From positions 44,235 through 108,234 of the forward strand of contig NZ_JOCB01000010.1 of the NCBI RefSeq assembly GCF_000718775.1: a stretch of 64,000 nt of DNA, given 5' to 3'. Both the position numbers and the translations under genes were made by a program. Source of the DNA: Streptomyces sp. NRRL S-31. GTDB taxonomy: Bacteria; Actinomycetota; Actinomycetes; Streptomycetales; Streptomycetaceae. Below are positions 16,619 to 24,848 of the stretch, piece by piece (within the stretch, counting starts at the first letter, position 1; every line of letters starts with the position of its first letter). The notes under the pieces were generated by a model. The model was not told the origin of the DNA. It saw only the letters and a program-made list of their open reading frames with translations, and did no database searches.

Positions 16619-19447
16619 TCAGCCGGCCGTCCCCTCCCGCGTCGTCAGGTCCGCGAGCAGCGACCGGACGGTGGGGCGGCGGTACAGGTCCCTCAGCCGG
16701 ACGGCGGGCAGCCCCTCGGCGCGCATGGCCGTGCCGATGCGGATGGCGAAGAGCGAGTTGCCGCCGAGTTCGAAGAAGTCGTCGTCCGGGCCGACGGGCA
16801 CGCCCAGCACCTCGCTCCACACCGCGCTGAGCCGGGCGGTGAGGCCGTCGTCGGCGGCGGGTGGGGCCTCCGGTCGCGCGGCCCGCGCCAGGACGGGATC
16901 CGGCAGCCGGGACGGGGCGAGTTTGCCGTTGGCGGTCAGCGGCAGGGCCGGGAGCACCGTCACCGTCGCCGGCACCATGTACGCGGGCAGGATGCCGGCC
17001 GACCGCGCGCGTATCCCGGAGGCGTCGCCGTCGTCGGTGAGCACCACGTACGCGTCGATCCGCGCGGTGGCGGCGTCGGCCGGGTCCTCGCGGCGGACCA
17101 CCACGGCGGCCGCCCGGACCCGTGGGTCCTCCAGGAGCACCGAGCGGATCTCGTCCGTCTCGATCCGGAAGCCGCGCACCTTGACCTGGGTGTCCAGGCG
17201 GCCGAGGTGGTCCAGTGTGCCGTCGGGCCGGAGCCGCCCCCGGTCGCCGCTCAGGTAGAGCGTGCCACCGGTGAACGGGTCGGGTGTGAACCTCCGGGCG
17301 GTCAGCTCCGGCTGGCCGAGGTAGCCCAGGGCGACCCCGGCGCCGCCGACGCGGATCTCCCCGGCGACCCCCGGCGGCAGCAGCCGGCCGGCCGGATCGG
17401 TCACGTACAGGTGCCAGCCGGGCAGTGCCGTACCCACCGAGCGGGTGGCGGCCAGGGCCAGCCGACGGGTGAGGGTCCGCGCGGTGACGTGGACCGTCGT
17501 CTCGGTGATGCCGAACATGTTGACCACCCGGCAGCCGGACTCCGGGTGCCGGTCGAACCAGGGCAGCAGCATCCGCGCGTCCAGCGGCTCCCCGCCGAAG
17601 ACCACGAGCCGCACGGACAGGTCCGTGTGGTCCACCTCCAGCAGCTGGGCGAAGGCGGAGGGCGTCTGGCTGAGGACGGTGACGCCCTCCGTCCGCAGCA
17701 GGTCACGGAACCGGTCCGGCTCCCGGGAGACGTCGTGCGGTACGACGACGACCCGGCCCCCGGTCAGCAGGGCGCCCCAGATCTCCCAGACGGAGAAGTC
17801 GAACGCGGCGGAGTGGAAGAACGTCCACACGTCCGAAGGGCCCAGCGCGTACTCCTCGCGGGTGGCGTCGACCAGCGCGACCGGGTTGCGGTGCGGGACC
17901 ACGACCCCCTTGGGCCGGCCCGTGGACCCCGAGGTGTAGATCACGTACGCCGGGTCCTCCGGGCCCGCCGCCGACCGCGGCGCCCCGCCCCCGCCGGTCG
18001 CGATCAGCTCGCCCGGGGAGACGGCCTCGGCCCCGGTGCCCGCCGGGAACCGCGCCGGGTCGGTGACGACGACGGAGAGGCGCGCGTCCCGCACGGTGTG
18101 CAGCAGCCGCTCGGCGGGGTAGGCCGGGTCGGTGGGCACGTAGGCGGCGCCCGCCTTGACCACGCCGAGCAGGGTGACGACGAGTTCGGCCGTGCGCTCC
18201 AGACACACCCCGACCCGGTCGCCGTCCCGTACCCCGCGTGCCCGCAGCCCGCCCGCCAACCGGTCCGAGCGCTCGTCGAGTTCGCGGTAGGTCAGCCGCA
18301 CGGTCCCGTCGGACACGGCCGCCGCCTCCGGGACCCCGGCCGCGACCCGGCGGAACGCCGCGTGCAGTGTGTCCGGGGTGGTGACCAGGGCGGCGGACGG
18401 ACGGCCCAGCGCGACGACCCGGGCCTGTTCCGCCGCGTCCAGCAGTTCGGTCTCCGCGACCGTCCGGTCCGGGCGGCGCAGCACCTGCCGGTGCACCTCG
18501 GCCAGGTGGCGGACGAACTGCCGCGCCATCTCGGGGGATATCCGGCCGGGCAGGTGATCGCAGCGCAGTCGGCGGCCTCCGTCGTCCTGGTACACCGACA
18601 CGGTCAGCGGGAACGGCGGTGCCAGGCACGGCACGTACGTTCCCGTGCCCGCCGCCCCGTCGTGGAGCAGCCCCACGACGGCCGGCCGGTCCGTCGGCAG
18701 CGTCTCCAGCGAGCCCAGCGGCCCGTCCGGGGACACGGTCACCGCACCCCGGAGCGTGCCGATCACCGGCGCCTGCTCGGGGTCGTAGTGATGCAGGGTG
18801 ACGGCGAGCGCGGTCAGCCAGCCGCGCTCGTCCCCTGGCCCGCCACCGGGTGCGTCGTCCGGTGTGCGGCCGGGTGAGTCGGTGGGTGTCGCGGGTTCCG
18901 GTCCGCCGCCCGGTCCGTCACCGCCGCCCGGTGCGCGGCCCGGTTCGCCGCTCGGTGCGTCGTCAGGCTCGCCGGCCGGTGCGTCGTCGGGGAGGGTGAT
19001 CCAGAAGGCCGCCGGGTCGGCCGGGTCGGCCGGGTCGGCCGGGTCGTCCTCGGGCAGGCCCCACGGCGGACCCGAGGCGGCCACGGGCACGTCCGCCGGC
19101 GGGGGGCCGGCGGGCGGTCCGGGGTCCGCCCCCGCGGACAGCCGCAGCAGCGCCGCGCGGTCGAACACGTCCCGCCGCGCCACCAGGACCAGGTCCGCCG
19201 CACCGTCCGCCCAGCGCAGCAGCACGGCGCGGAACGGGTCGGCGGGCCTGCCCAGTTCGAGGGCGCGGCGACGCTCCGCCGCGGGGTCCGCGGCGGACAC
19301 CGGGACGTCCTCCACCCACAGCCGGCCGGCCGGTACGCCGGCCAGCCGCGCGGCGAGCGCCGAGGTGTCCACCTGCCCGGTCATACGGACCCGGACGGCG
19401 TGGCACCGCGCCCCCGTCCCGACTGCTGAACCCCTGTTGCCTCGCAC
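16619..19447 (-). CDS. Stand-alone threonine-type NRPS protein: truncated C - A - T
   Basis: A 942-residue protein. The N-terminal about 380 residues keep only the C-terminal half of a condensation domain, with no HHxxxDG, joined through Asp/Pro and Gly/Pro-rich low-complexity linkers. The A domain has [11 protein letters not shown] and FDFSVWEIW. Pocket residues read by alignment to GrsA are D-F-W-S-V-G-M-V-H-K, close to the standard Thr code DFWNIGMVHK. The T domain has FFELGGNSLFAI. GTG 19447 is chosen because AGAAGGGAC lies 6 bases upstream and it starts 17 bases after the SDR stop. With no working C and no TE, it most likely charges Thr and passes it to another carrier. The A-less module of the large NRPS is the obvious recipient, as Ramo17 serves ramoplanin module 8. 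Confidence 0.9.
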   Translation of the reverse strand: MRGNRGSAVGTGARCHAVRVRMTGQVDTSALAARLAGVPAGRLWVEDVPVSAADPAAERRRALELGRPADPFRAVLLRWADGAADLVLVARRDVFDRAALLRLSAGADPGPPAGPPPADVPVAASGPPWGLPEDDPADPADPADPAAFWITLPDDAPAGEPDDAPSGEPGRAPGGGDGPGGGPEPATPTDSPGRTPDDAPGGGPGDERGWLTALAVTLHHYDPEQAPVIGTLRGAVTVSPDGPLGSLETLPTDRPAVVGLLHDGAAGTGTYVPCLAPPFPLTVSVYQDDGGRRLRCDHLPGRISPEMARQFVRHLAEVHRQVLRRPDRTVAETELLDAAEQARVVALGRPSAALVTTPDTLHAAFRRVAAGVPEAAAVSDGTVRLTYRELDERSDRLAGGLRARGVRDGDRVGVCLERTAELVVTLLGVVKAGAAYVPTDPAYPAERLLHTVRDARLSVVVTDPARFPAGTGAEAVSPGELIATGGGGAPRSAAGPEDPAYVIYTSGSTGRPKGVVVPHRNPVALVDATREEYALGPSDVWTFFHSAAFDFSVWEIWGALLTGGRVVVVPHDVSREPDRFRDLLRTEGVTVLSQTPSAFAQLLEVDHTDLSVRLVVFGGEPLDARMLLPWFDRHPESGCRVVNMFGITETTVHVTARTLTRRLALAATRSVGTALPGWHLYVTDPAGRLLPPGVAGEIRVGGAGVALGYLGQPELTARRFTPDPFTGGTLYLSGDRGRLRPDGTLDHLGRLDTQVKVRGFRIETDEIRSVLLEDPRVRAAAVVVRREDPADAATARIDAYVVLTDDGDASGIRARSAGILPAYMVPATVTVLPALPLTANGKLAPSRLPDPVLARAARPEAPPAADDGLTARLSAVWSEVLGVPVGPDDDFFELGGNSLFAIRIGTAMRAEGLPAVRLRDLYRRPTVRSLLADLTTREGTAG

Positions 19448-19464
19448 GGGAAGTCCCTTCTGCC

Positions 19465-20289
19465 TCAGCGGGCGGTGAAGCCGCCGTCGACGGTGAGCAC
19501 CGAACCGGTCACCTGACGGGCGTCGTCGGAGGCGAGGTAGACCACGGCGGCCGCCACGTCCTCCGGTTCGATCAGCGCGTTCATGGGCTGCGCCTCGGTG
19601 AACGCCTGCTCGTGTTCGCCGACCGGGACGTCCAGCGCCCGGGCGATCTCGGCGAGCATCCGGCCCTCGGCCGAGGTGTCGTCCCGTACCGAACCGGGGC
19701 AGACGGCGTTGACCCGTACCTTCAGCGGCGCGTAGTCGAGGGCGGTGGCCTTGGTGAGGCCGATGACGCCGTGCTTGGCGGCGACGTACCCGGCGAAGTG
19801 CCGGTAGCCGACCAGCCCGGCGGTGGAGGCGATGTTGACGATGCTGCCCGAGCGCTGGTCGCACATCACCCGGCCGGCCTCGCGGATCATCCGCCAGGCC
19901 CCGGAGAGGTCGACGTCGATCATCAGCGCCCACTCCTCCTCGCTGATCTCGTGGACCCGCTTGCCGGACGGCGCCGCGATGCCGGCGTTGTTGACCACGA
20001 CGTCGATCCGGCCGAACCGGTCGTGCGCGGCCGCCACCGCCTCCCGTACCGAGGCCGTGTCCCGGATGTCGGCCGCGGCCGTGAGCACGGCGGAGCCGGC
20101 GGCGCGGCACAGGGCCGCGGTGTGGTCGAGCTGGCCGGGCGAGCCCAGTGGGTAGGGGACGCCGGGGAGGTCGGCGCAGACGTCGAGGAGGACGAGGTCC
20201 GCGCCCTCCGCGGCGCAGGCCACCGCGGTGGCCCGGCCGAGCCCGCGGGCGGCCCCGGTGATGACGGCGGTCTTGCCGGTCAGACGCAT
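19465..20289 (-). CDS. SDR-family oxidoreductase
   Basis: A 274-residue classical short-chain dehydrogenase. It has the cofactor motif TGAARGLG, VNNAG at the central strand, catalytic Ser in NIASTAG, the YVAAK Tyr/Lys pair, and the C-terminal SVLTVDGGF. An insertion after the first Rossmann Asp (DVCADLPGVPYPLGSPGQL) resembles mycofactocin-type or actinomycete 3-oxoacyl reductases. GAAGGAG precedes the ATG. It lies between a type II thioesterase and the stand-alone Thr A-T gene. Ramoplanin carries a similar reductase (Ramo16) thought to act on the acyl chain. Oxidation of carrier-bound Thr is an alternative. Both roles are inference. Confidence 0.88.
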   Translation of the reverse strand: MRLTGKTAVITGAARGLGRATAVACAAEGADLVLLDVCADLPGVPYPLGSPGQLDHTAALCRAAGSAVLTAAADIRDTASVREAVAAAHDRFGRIDVVVNNAGIAAPSGKRVHEISEEEWALMIDVDLSGAWRMIREAGRVMCDQRSGSIVNIASTAGLVGYRHFAGYVAAKHGVIGLTKATALDYAPLKVRVNAVCPGSVRDDTSAEGRMLAEIARALDVPVGEHEQAFTEAQPMNALIEPEDVAAAVVYLASDDARQVTGSVLTVDGGFTAR

Positions 20290-20298
20290 GGCGCTCCT

Positions 20299-21003
20299 TC
20301 AGAGACTGCCGACGATCAGCCGCAGCAGGGCCGGCGCGCGCTCGGTCAGGTACATGTGGCCGCCGGGGATCTCGACGTACTCGAACTCCCGGCCGGCCAC
20401 CTTCGCCCAGCCGGCGGCGTCGTCGGAGCCGACCAGGGTGTCGTGGGTGCCGCGGACCGAGGTGACGGGCGCGTCCAGCGGCAGGTCGGTGCTCGGCGTG
20501 TAGCTCTCGTGCAGGGCGACGTCGGCGCGCAGGGTCGGCAGGATCAGCTCCCGCATCTCCGGGTCGTCCAGCGCCTCGTGGCTGTAGCCGGCGAACTCGC
20601 TCACCCGGGCCAGGAACGCGTCGTCGGGCAGCCCGGTCGCCCGGCGCGGACGCGGGGTGCCGGGCTCGGGGGAACCGCTGACGAAGAGCCGGACGAGTTC
20701 CAGCTCCGGTGCGGCGCGGACGCGGTGGGCGAGTTCATAGGCGAGGACCGCGCCGAGACTGTGGCCGAAAAGAGCTATTCGGCGTCGCTCGCCGAGTTGC
20801 GTGACAAGGTCCCGGAACAGTCCTTCCGTCGCTTCTCCGACTTCTCGGTAGGGCGCCGCGTCGATGAGCCGTTCGCGCCCGGGCAACTGGAGCGGGAGGA
20901 CGTCCAGCGCGTCGTTCAGTTGTGACCAGGGGCGGAAGAATGAGGCGCCCGCTCCGGCGAACGGAAGGCATACGAGTGTGGTGCGTCGGTCTTCTGGGGG
21001 CAC
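20299..21003 (-). CDS. Type II thioesterase (GrsT-like)
   Basis: A 234-residue alpha/beta hydrolase. It has LVCLPFAGAGASFFRPW near the start, nucleophile Ser in GHSLGAVLAYELA, and the catalytic His in IPGGHMYLTE. Such enzymes clear misprimed carrier domains. Some relatives, such as SyrC-type hydrolases, shuttle aminoacyl groups between carriers, which would suit the in-trans threonine here. The gene starts at GTG with a weak ribosome site and ends 9 bases before the SDR start, so the two are co-transcribed. Confidence 0.92.
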   Translation of the reverse strand: MPPEDRRTTLVCLPFAGAGASFFRPWSQLNDALDVLPLQLPGRERLIDAAPYREVGEATEGLFRDLVTQLGERRRIALFGHSLGAVLAYELAHRVRAAPELELVRLFVSGSPEPGTPRPRRATGLPDDAFLARVSEFAGYSHEALDDPEMRELILPTLRADVALHESYTPSTDLPLDAPVTSVRGTHDTLVGSDDAAGWAKVAGREFEYVEIPGGHMYLTERAPALLRLIVGSL

Positions 21004-21097
21004 GGCGGATCGCTTTCGGGGGTTTCGGGGGCGGACGGGATCGGCGGACGGGTCGAATCAATCCGGAATTCACCCGCGGGCGGTGTGCGGGTCACCG

Positions 21098-21898
21098 TCA
21101 CGCTCGCGTTCTGCCGCGGTAGCGCGCGGTCGCGAGGGTCGTGAAGACCGCGATCAGTCCCGCGGACCACAGCAGCAGATAGGGGGTGGGGTGGTCCACG
21201 GGCCAGCCGCGCGGCCGGGAGAAGCCCGGCGGGACGGGGGTGGCGAACTGCTCCCGCAGCGCGTTGGACAGCGCCGTGATGGGACTCCACGCGGCGACCG
21301 TGGCGAGCGGTCCCGGCAGGCTGGCGCTGGAGACGTAGCCGGAGGAGACGAAGCTCGCCGGGAACATCCAGATCAGGCCGAGGCTGGCGGCCACCTGGAC
21401 GTTGGGCGCCACGACCCCGACGAACGCGCCCACCCAGGACATGGCGAAGGCGAAGCAGAAGAGCAGCGCGTAGCCCGCCGCGATGTGCGGGAGCCCGCTG
21501 TGCGGCCGCCAGCCGAGCGCGAGTCCGCACAGGGAGGTCACCAGCACGCCGGCGGCGCACGTGGTGAGGTCGGAGAGGGTCCGGCCGAGCAGCAGGGCCA
21601 CCCGGGAGATGGGCAGGGCGCGGAACCGGTCCACCGTGCCCTCGTGCAGGTCCTTGGCCAGGCCCAGGGCCGTGACGGCGGTGCTGAAGGTCACCGTCTG
21701 GGCGAGCAGCCCCGCCACCATGTACTCCCGGTACACCGCCCCGCCCAGGCTGTTGCCGAAGACGTAGCCGATGAGCAGCGCGAACATGACCGGCTCGACC
21801 AGGCTGCCCATCAGGGCGGTCGGGGTGCGGCGCAGGTGGAGCAGATTGCGCCGGGCGAGGTGGGCGCTCTCCCGGCCGGCCCGCAGCAGCGCGTTCAC
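21098..21898 (-). CDS. ABC-2 type exporter permease (DrrB-like)
   Basis: A 266-residue protein with six predicted membrane spans and the ABC-2 pattern (RRTPTALMGSLVEPVMFALL near the N-terminus; WMFPASFVSSGYVS and WSPITALSNALR further on). The GTG start overlaps the stop of the ATPase gene by 4 bases. Together they form a DrrAB-type exporter. In lipopeptide loci such pumps usually provide export and self-protection. Confidence 0.92.
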   Translation of the reverse strand: MNALLRAGRESAHLARRNLLHLRRTPTALMGSLVEPVMFALLIGYVFGNSLGGAVYREYMVAGLLAQTVTFSTAVTALGLAKDLHEGTVDRFRALPISRVALLLGRTLSDLTTCAAGVLVTSLCGLALGWRPHSGLPHIAAGYALLFCFAFAMSWVGAFVGVVAPNVQVAASLGLIWMFPASFVSSGYVSSASLPGPLATVAAWSPITALSNALREQFATPVPPGFSRPRGWPVDHPTPYLLLWSAGLIAVFTTLATARYRGRTRA

Positions 21899-22836
21899 CG
21901 GGTGACCGCCGGGTGCGGCGGACGGGCGGTCAGGCCGAGGAACACGTCGTCGAGCGTGGCCCGGCCCAGTCCCACCTCCAGCGCCTCCACCCCTTCGTCC
22001 GTCAGCACGGACAGCGCCCGTGCCAGGGCGGACTGCCCGTCCGTGACGGCGGTCTCGACGCGGCGGCAGCGGCGGTCGACCGTGGGGGAGCCGCCGGCGG
22101 CGGTCGCGGCCCGCACGGCCGCCGGCACCTCGTGGTCTTCGGCGACCACGATGACCAGGCGACTGCCGGCGGCGGCCTTCAGCGCGTCGCCGGTGCCGGC
22201 CGCCACGACCCTGCCCCGGTCGAGCACCGTGATCCGGTCCGCGAGCCGGTCGGCCTCCTCCAGATACTGGGTGGTGAGCAGCACCGTGGTCCCGCCCGCC
22301 GCCAGTTCGGCGACCGCGTCCCAGGTGTCCAGCCGGCTCCTGGGGTCCAGCCCGGTCGTCGGCTCGTCCAGGATGACCAGCGGCGGAGAGCCCACCAGCG
22401 CGGCGGCCAGGTCCAGCCGCCGGCGCATACCGCCGGAGTACGTCTGCGCCATACGGCCGGCGCTCTCCGTCAGCCGGAACCTGTCGAGCAGTTCACCGGC
22501 CGTGCGCCGGGCCGTGCGCCGGTCCATGCCGCGCAGCCCGGCGATCAGGGACAGGTTCTCAGCTCCGGTCAGCATGCCGTCGACCGTCGAGTACTGCCCG
22601 GCCAGCCCGGTCGCGGCCCGCACCCGCGCGGGGTGCGCCACGACGTCCCAGCCGGCCACCGTCGCCACTCCGGCGTCGGGGCGGAGCAGGGTGGCGAGAA
22701 TGCGGACGAGCGTCGTCTTGCCGGCCCCGTTCGGGCCGAGCAGCGCGAGGATCTCGCCGGCTGAAATGTGAAGGCTGACATCCCGTAAAGCCCAGATGTC
22801 TTTGTGCATTCTTTGTAATCCCTCGACGACCACCAT
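21895..22836 (-). CDS. ABC exporter ATP-binding protein (DrrA-like)
   Basis: About 313 residues. It has Walker A GPNGAGKTT, signature YSGGMRRR, Walker B LVILDEPTTGLD and the switch His region TTQYLEE, followed by a C-terminal domain typical of DrrA proteins (FLGLTA near the end). ATG 22836 is chosen because GAAGAAG lies 8 bases upstream; the frame stays open further upstream with no family similarity. It is the first gene of the leftward operon and shares its control region with the acyl-AMP ligase operon, so export and synthesis are probably co-regulated. Confidence 0.92.
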   Translation of the reverse strand: MVVVEGLQRMHKDIWALRDVSLHISAGEILALLGPNGAGKTTLVRILATLLRPDAGVATVAGWDVVAHPARVRAATGLAGQYSTVDGMLTGAENLSLIAGLRGMDRRTARRTAGELLDRFRLTESAGRMAQTYSGGMRRRLDLAAALVGSPPLVILDEPTTGLDPRSRLDTWDAVAELAAGGTTVLLTTQYLEEADRLADRITVLDRGRVVAAGTGDALKAAAGSRLVIVVAEDHEVPAAVRAATAAGGSPTVDRRCRRVETAVTDGQSALARALSVLTDEGVEALEVGLGRATLDDVFLGLTARPPHPAVTR

Positions 22837-22903
22837 AGGTTCATCTTCTTCGGGGTTCACGGGAGGCCCACTCGTTTTGCGTGCAGAAAAGCAGTGCGGC
22901 GGG

Positions 22904-22933
22904 AACGTAACAGGTTCCGCGTGGAAGGTGCAA
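22904..22933 (-). promoter_or_regulatory. Putative promoter of the leftward exporter/TE/SDR/A-T operon
   Basis: On the minus strand, TTGCAC (22933-22928) and TACGTT (22909-22904) are separated by 18 bases, a fair match to housekeeping-sigma -35 and -10 boxes. The transcript would start about 55-65 bases before the ATPase ATG. The candidate operator at 22953-22968 lies some 20 bases upstream of the -35 box, a place suited to an activator. Confidence 0.45.
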
Positions 22934-22952
22934 CGGGCATTCGAAGCGGAGA

Positions 22953-22968
22953 CTAGTGATTTCCCTAG
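22953..22968. promoter_or_regulatory. Candidate PAS-LuxR (PimM-type) operator between the divergent operons
   Basis: CTAGTGATTTCCCTAG matches the consensus reported for PimM and related PAS-LuxR regulators, CTVGGGAWWTCCCBAG, at 15 of 16 positions (consensus quoted from memory). It extends to a GACTAG/CTAGTC inverted repeat (22951-22970). An outer pair, GGAGACTA (22948-22955) and TAGTCTCC (22981-22988), also pairs. CTAG is rare in Streptomyces DNA, so two in 16 bases is notable. A PAS-LuxR regulator is encoded at the far end of the rightward gene run. Confidence 0.65.
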
Positions 22969-22980
22969 TCGGTCCCTGCT

Positions 22981-22986
22981 TAGTCT
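22981..22986 (+). promoter_or_regulatory. Possible -10 box of the rightward biosynthetic operon
   Basis: TAGTCT fits TAnnnT, and the -35 position 17-18 bases upstream would fall on poor sequence inside the operator at 22953-22968. That arrangement is expected for a promoter dependent on an activator overlapping -35. The evidence is only positional. Confidence 0.25.
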
Positions 22987-23066
22987 CCAGACGCTGGTTC
23001 CGGCGCTGATTCCGGGTGCCGGCACGGTCAGTCGACCCTTCTGAACATCTGGGTGGTGCTTTTCGC

Positions 23067-24848
23067 GTGAATGGCGCTCTGGCGTCCGGTGCCGACCTCG
23101 TGTCCGTTCTCAGGGAACGCGCCGGGAGCACGCCGGACAGAAATGCGGTCATCTTCGTGCGGGACCCGCGGGCCCGCGAGCACGTGTCCCTCTCCTACCC
23201 GGAGCTGGACGCCCGGGCCCGCTCGACCGCGGTGTGGCTGGCCCGGCGCACCGAGCCCGGCGACCGGGTCCTGCTGCTGTACCCGCCGGGCGTCGAGTTC
23301 ACCGCCGCGTTCTTCGGCTGCCTGTACGCCGGGCTGATCGCGGTCCCCGGCCCGCTGCCCGGACGCTACCGGCACGAACGCCGGCGACTCGCCAAGATCG
23401 CCCGGGACGCCCGCGCCACCATCGTGCTGACCGACCGGCGCGGGCTGCCGGAGATCGAGAAGTGGGCCGCCGACGAGGGCCTCACCCACCTGGTCGCCCA
23501 CCCGACCGACGAGACGGACGGCGACCCCGGCGCCTGGCGCCGTCGGGTGCCGGCCGACCCCGAGGCCGTCGCCCTGCTCCAGTACACCTCCGGCTCCACC
23601 GGCAGCCCCAAGGGCGTCATGGTCCGGCACCGCAACCTGCTGGCCAACGTCGACGCCGTGGTGCGCTCGCTCCGGCTCTTCCCCGGCCACCGTCTCGGCG
23701 GCTGGATCCCGCTCTACCACGACATGGGCCTGATCGGCCTGATGCTCCCCGGCGTCCTGCGCTGCGACGGCTACGTCCAGATGGACCCGATGGCCTTCCT
23801 GCGCCGCCCGCACCACTGGCTCTGGATGATGGACGCCTACGACGTCAACGGCACCGCCGCGCCCGACTTCGGCTACGAACTCTGTCTGCGCCGGGTCACC
23901 GACGATCAGTGCGCCGGCCTCGATCTGAGCGGGGTGCGCGCCGCCGTCGACGGCTCCGAGCCGGTCCGCGCCGCCACCGTCACCGCCTTCGCCGCGCGCT
24001 TCGCCGCCGCCGGGTTCCGGTCCGACGCGCTGGTCCCCATGTACGGACTCGCCGAGTCGACGCTGCTCGCCGCCGGCAGCAGCGGACGGCCGCCGTTCGT
24101 GGTCGCCGCGGACACGGCCGCGCTGGAGGCCGGTGTGCTGCGGCGCGCCGCACCCGGCACGCCCTCCCGGGACCTGGTCGGCTGCGGCGCCAGCGTTGGT
24201 CCGCCGGTCCGCGTCGTGGACCCGGACAGCGGCGAGGTGCTGCCCGACGGCAGGATCGGGGAGATCTGGCTCGACGGGCCCAGCGTCGCCGCCGGCTACT
24301 GGGCGAACACCGGGGCCACGCGGGCCGCCTTCGGCGCCGTCACCGCCGACGGCCAGGGCCCCTGCCTGCGCACCGGCGACCTCGGCGGGCTGCTGGACGG
24401 CGACCTGTTCGTCACCGGCCGCCGCAAGGACGTCCTGGTGCTGCACGGACGCAACCTCCACCCGCAGGACATCGAGGCCGAACTCCGCGCGCAGCACGAG
24501 GAACTGGCCGGTCTGCACGGTGCCGCCTTCACCGTCGGCTGGGACGACGGAACCGGCCCCCGGGAGTCGGTCGTCGTCCTGCACGAGATCAGGGGACACT
24601 GGGGCGCCGAGCGGATGAGCGAGCTGGCCGCCGCCGTGAAACTCACCGTGGCCCGGGAGTTCGGCGTACCGGTCGGCGCGGTCCTGCTGCTCAGGCCCGG
24701 CGGTGTCCGCCGTACCACCAGTGGCAAGGTGGAGCGTGCGGCGATGCGCGCACGCTATCTGGAGCGCGCCCTCGAACCCCTGCTGACCAGCGAGGACCCC
24801 CACCTGACCGCCGCCCTGGGCGACGCCGCGCAGCGGGAGGCGGGATGA
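23067..24848 (+). CDS. Fatty acyl-AMP ligase (FAAL) for lipoinitiation
   Basis: A 593-residue adenylate-forming enzyme with YTSGSTGSPKGVMV, the FAAL hallmark IPLYHDMGLIGLML, MYGLAEST, and the C-terminal TGRRKD and TSGKVER motifs. FAALs activate a free fatty acid as acyl-AMP and load it on a carrier protein instead of CoA. The ACP three genes downstream is the natural acceptor. GTG 23067 gives a normal family N-terminus; an in-frame GTG at 23016 lacks a ribosome site. DptE, Ramo26 and LipA-type ligases in lipopeptide loci do this job. It is the first gene of the rightward operon. Confidence 0.93.
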   Translation: MNGALASGADLVSVLRERAGSTPDRNAVIFVRDPRAREHVSLSYPELDARARSTAVWLARRTEPGDRVLLLYPPGVEFTAAFFGCLYAGLIAVPGPLPGRYRHERRRLAKIARDARATIVLTDRRGLPEIEKWAADEGLTHLVAHPTDETDGDPGAWRRRVPADPEAVALLQYTSGSTGSPKGVMVRHRNLLANVDAVVRSLRLFPGHRLGGWIPLYHDMGLIGLMLPGVLRCDGYVQMDPMAFLRRPHHWLWMMDAYDVNGTAAPDFGYELCLRRVTDDQCAGLDLSGVRAAVDGSEPVRAATVTAFAARFAAAGFRSDALVPMYGLAESTLLAAGSSGRPPFVVAADTAALEAGVLRRAAPGTPSRDLVGCGASVGPPVRVVDPDSGEVLPDGRIGEIWLDGPSVAAGYWANTGATRAAFGAVTADGQGPCLRTGDLGGLLDGDLFVTGRRKDVLVLHGRNLHPQDIEAELRAQHEELAGLHGAAFTVGWDDGTGPRESVVVLHEIRGHWGAERMSELAAAVKLTVAREFGVPVGAVLLLRPGGVRRTTSGKVERAAMRARYLERALEPLLTSEDPHLTAALGDAAQREAG

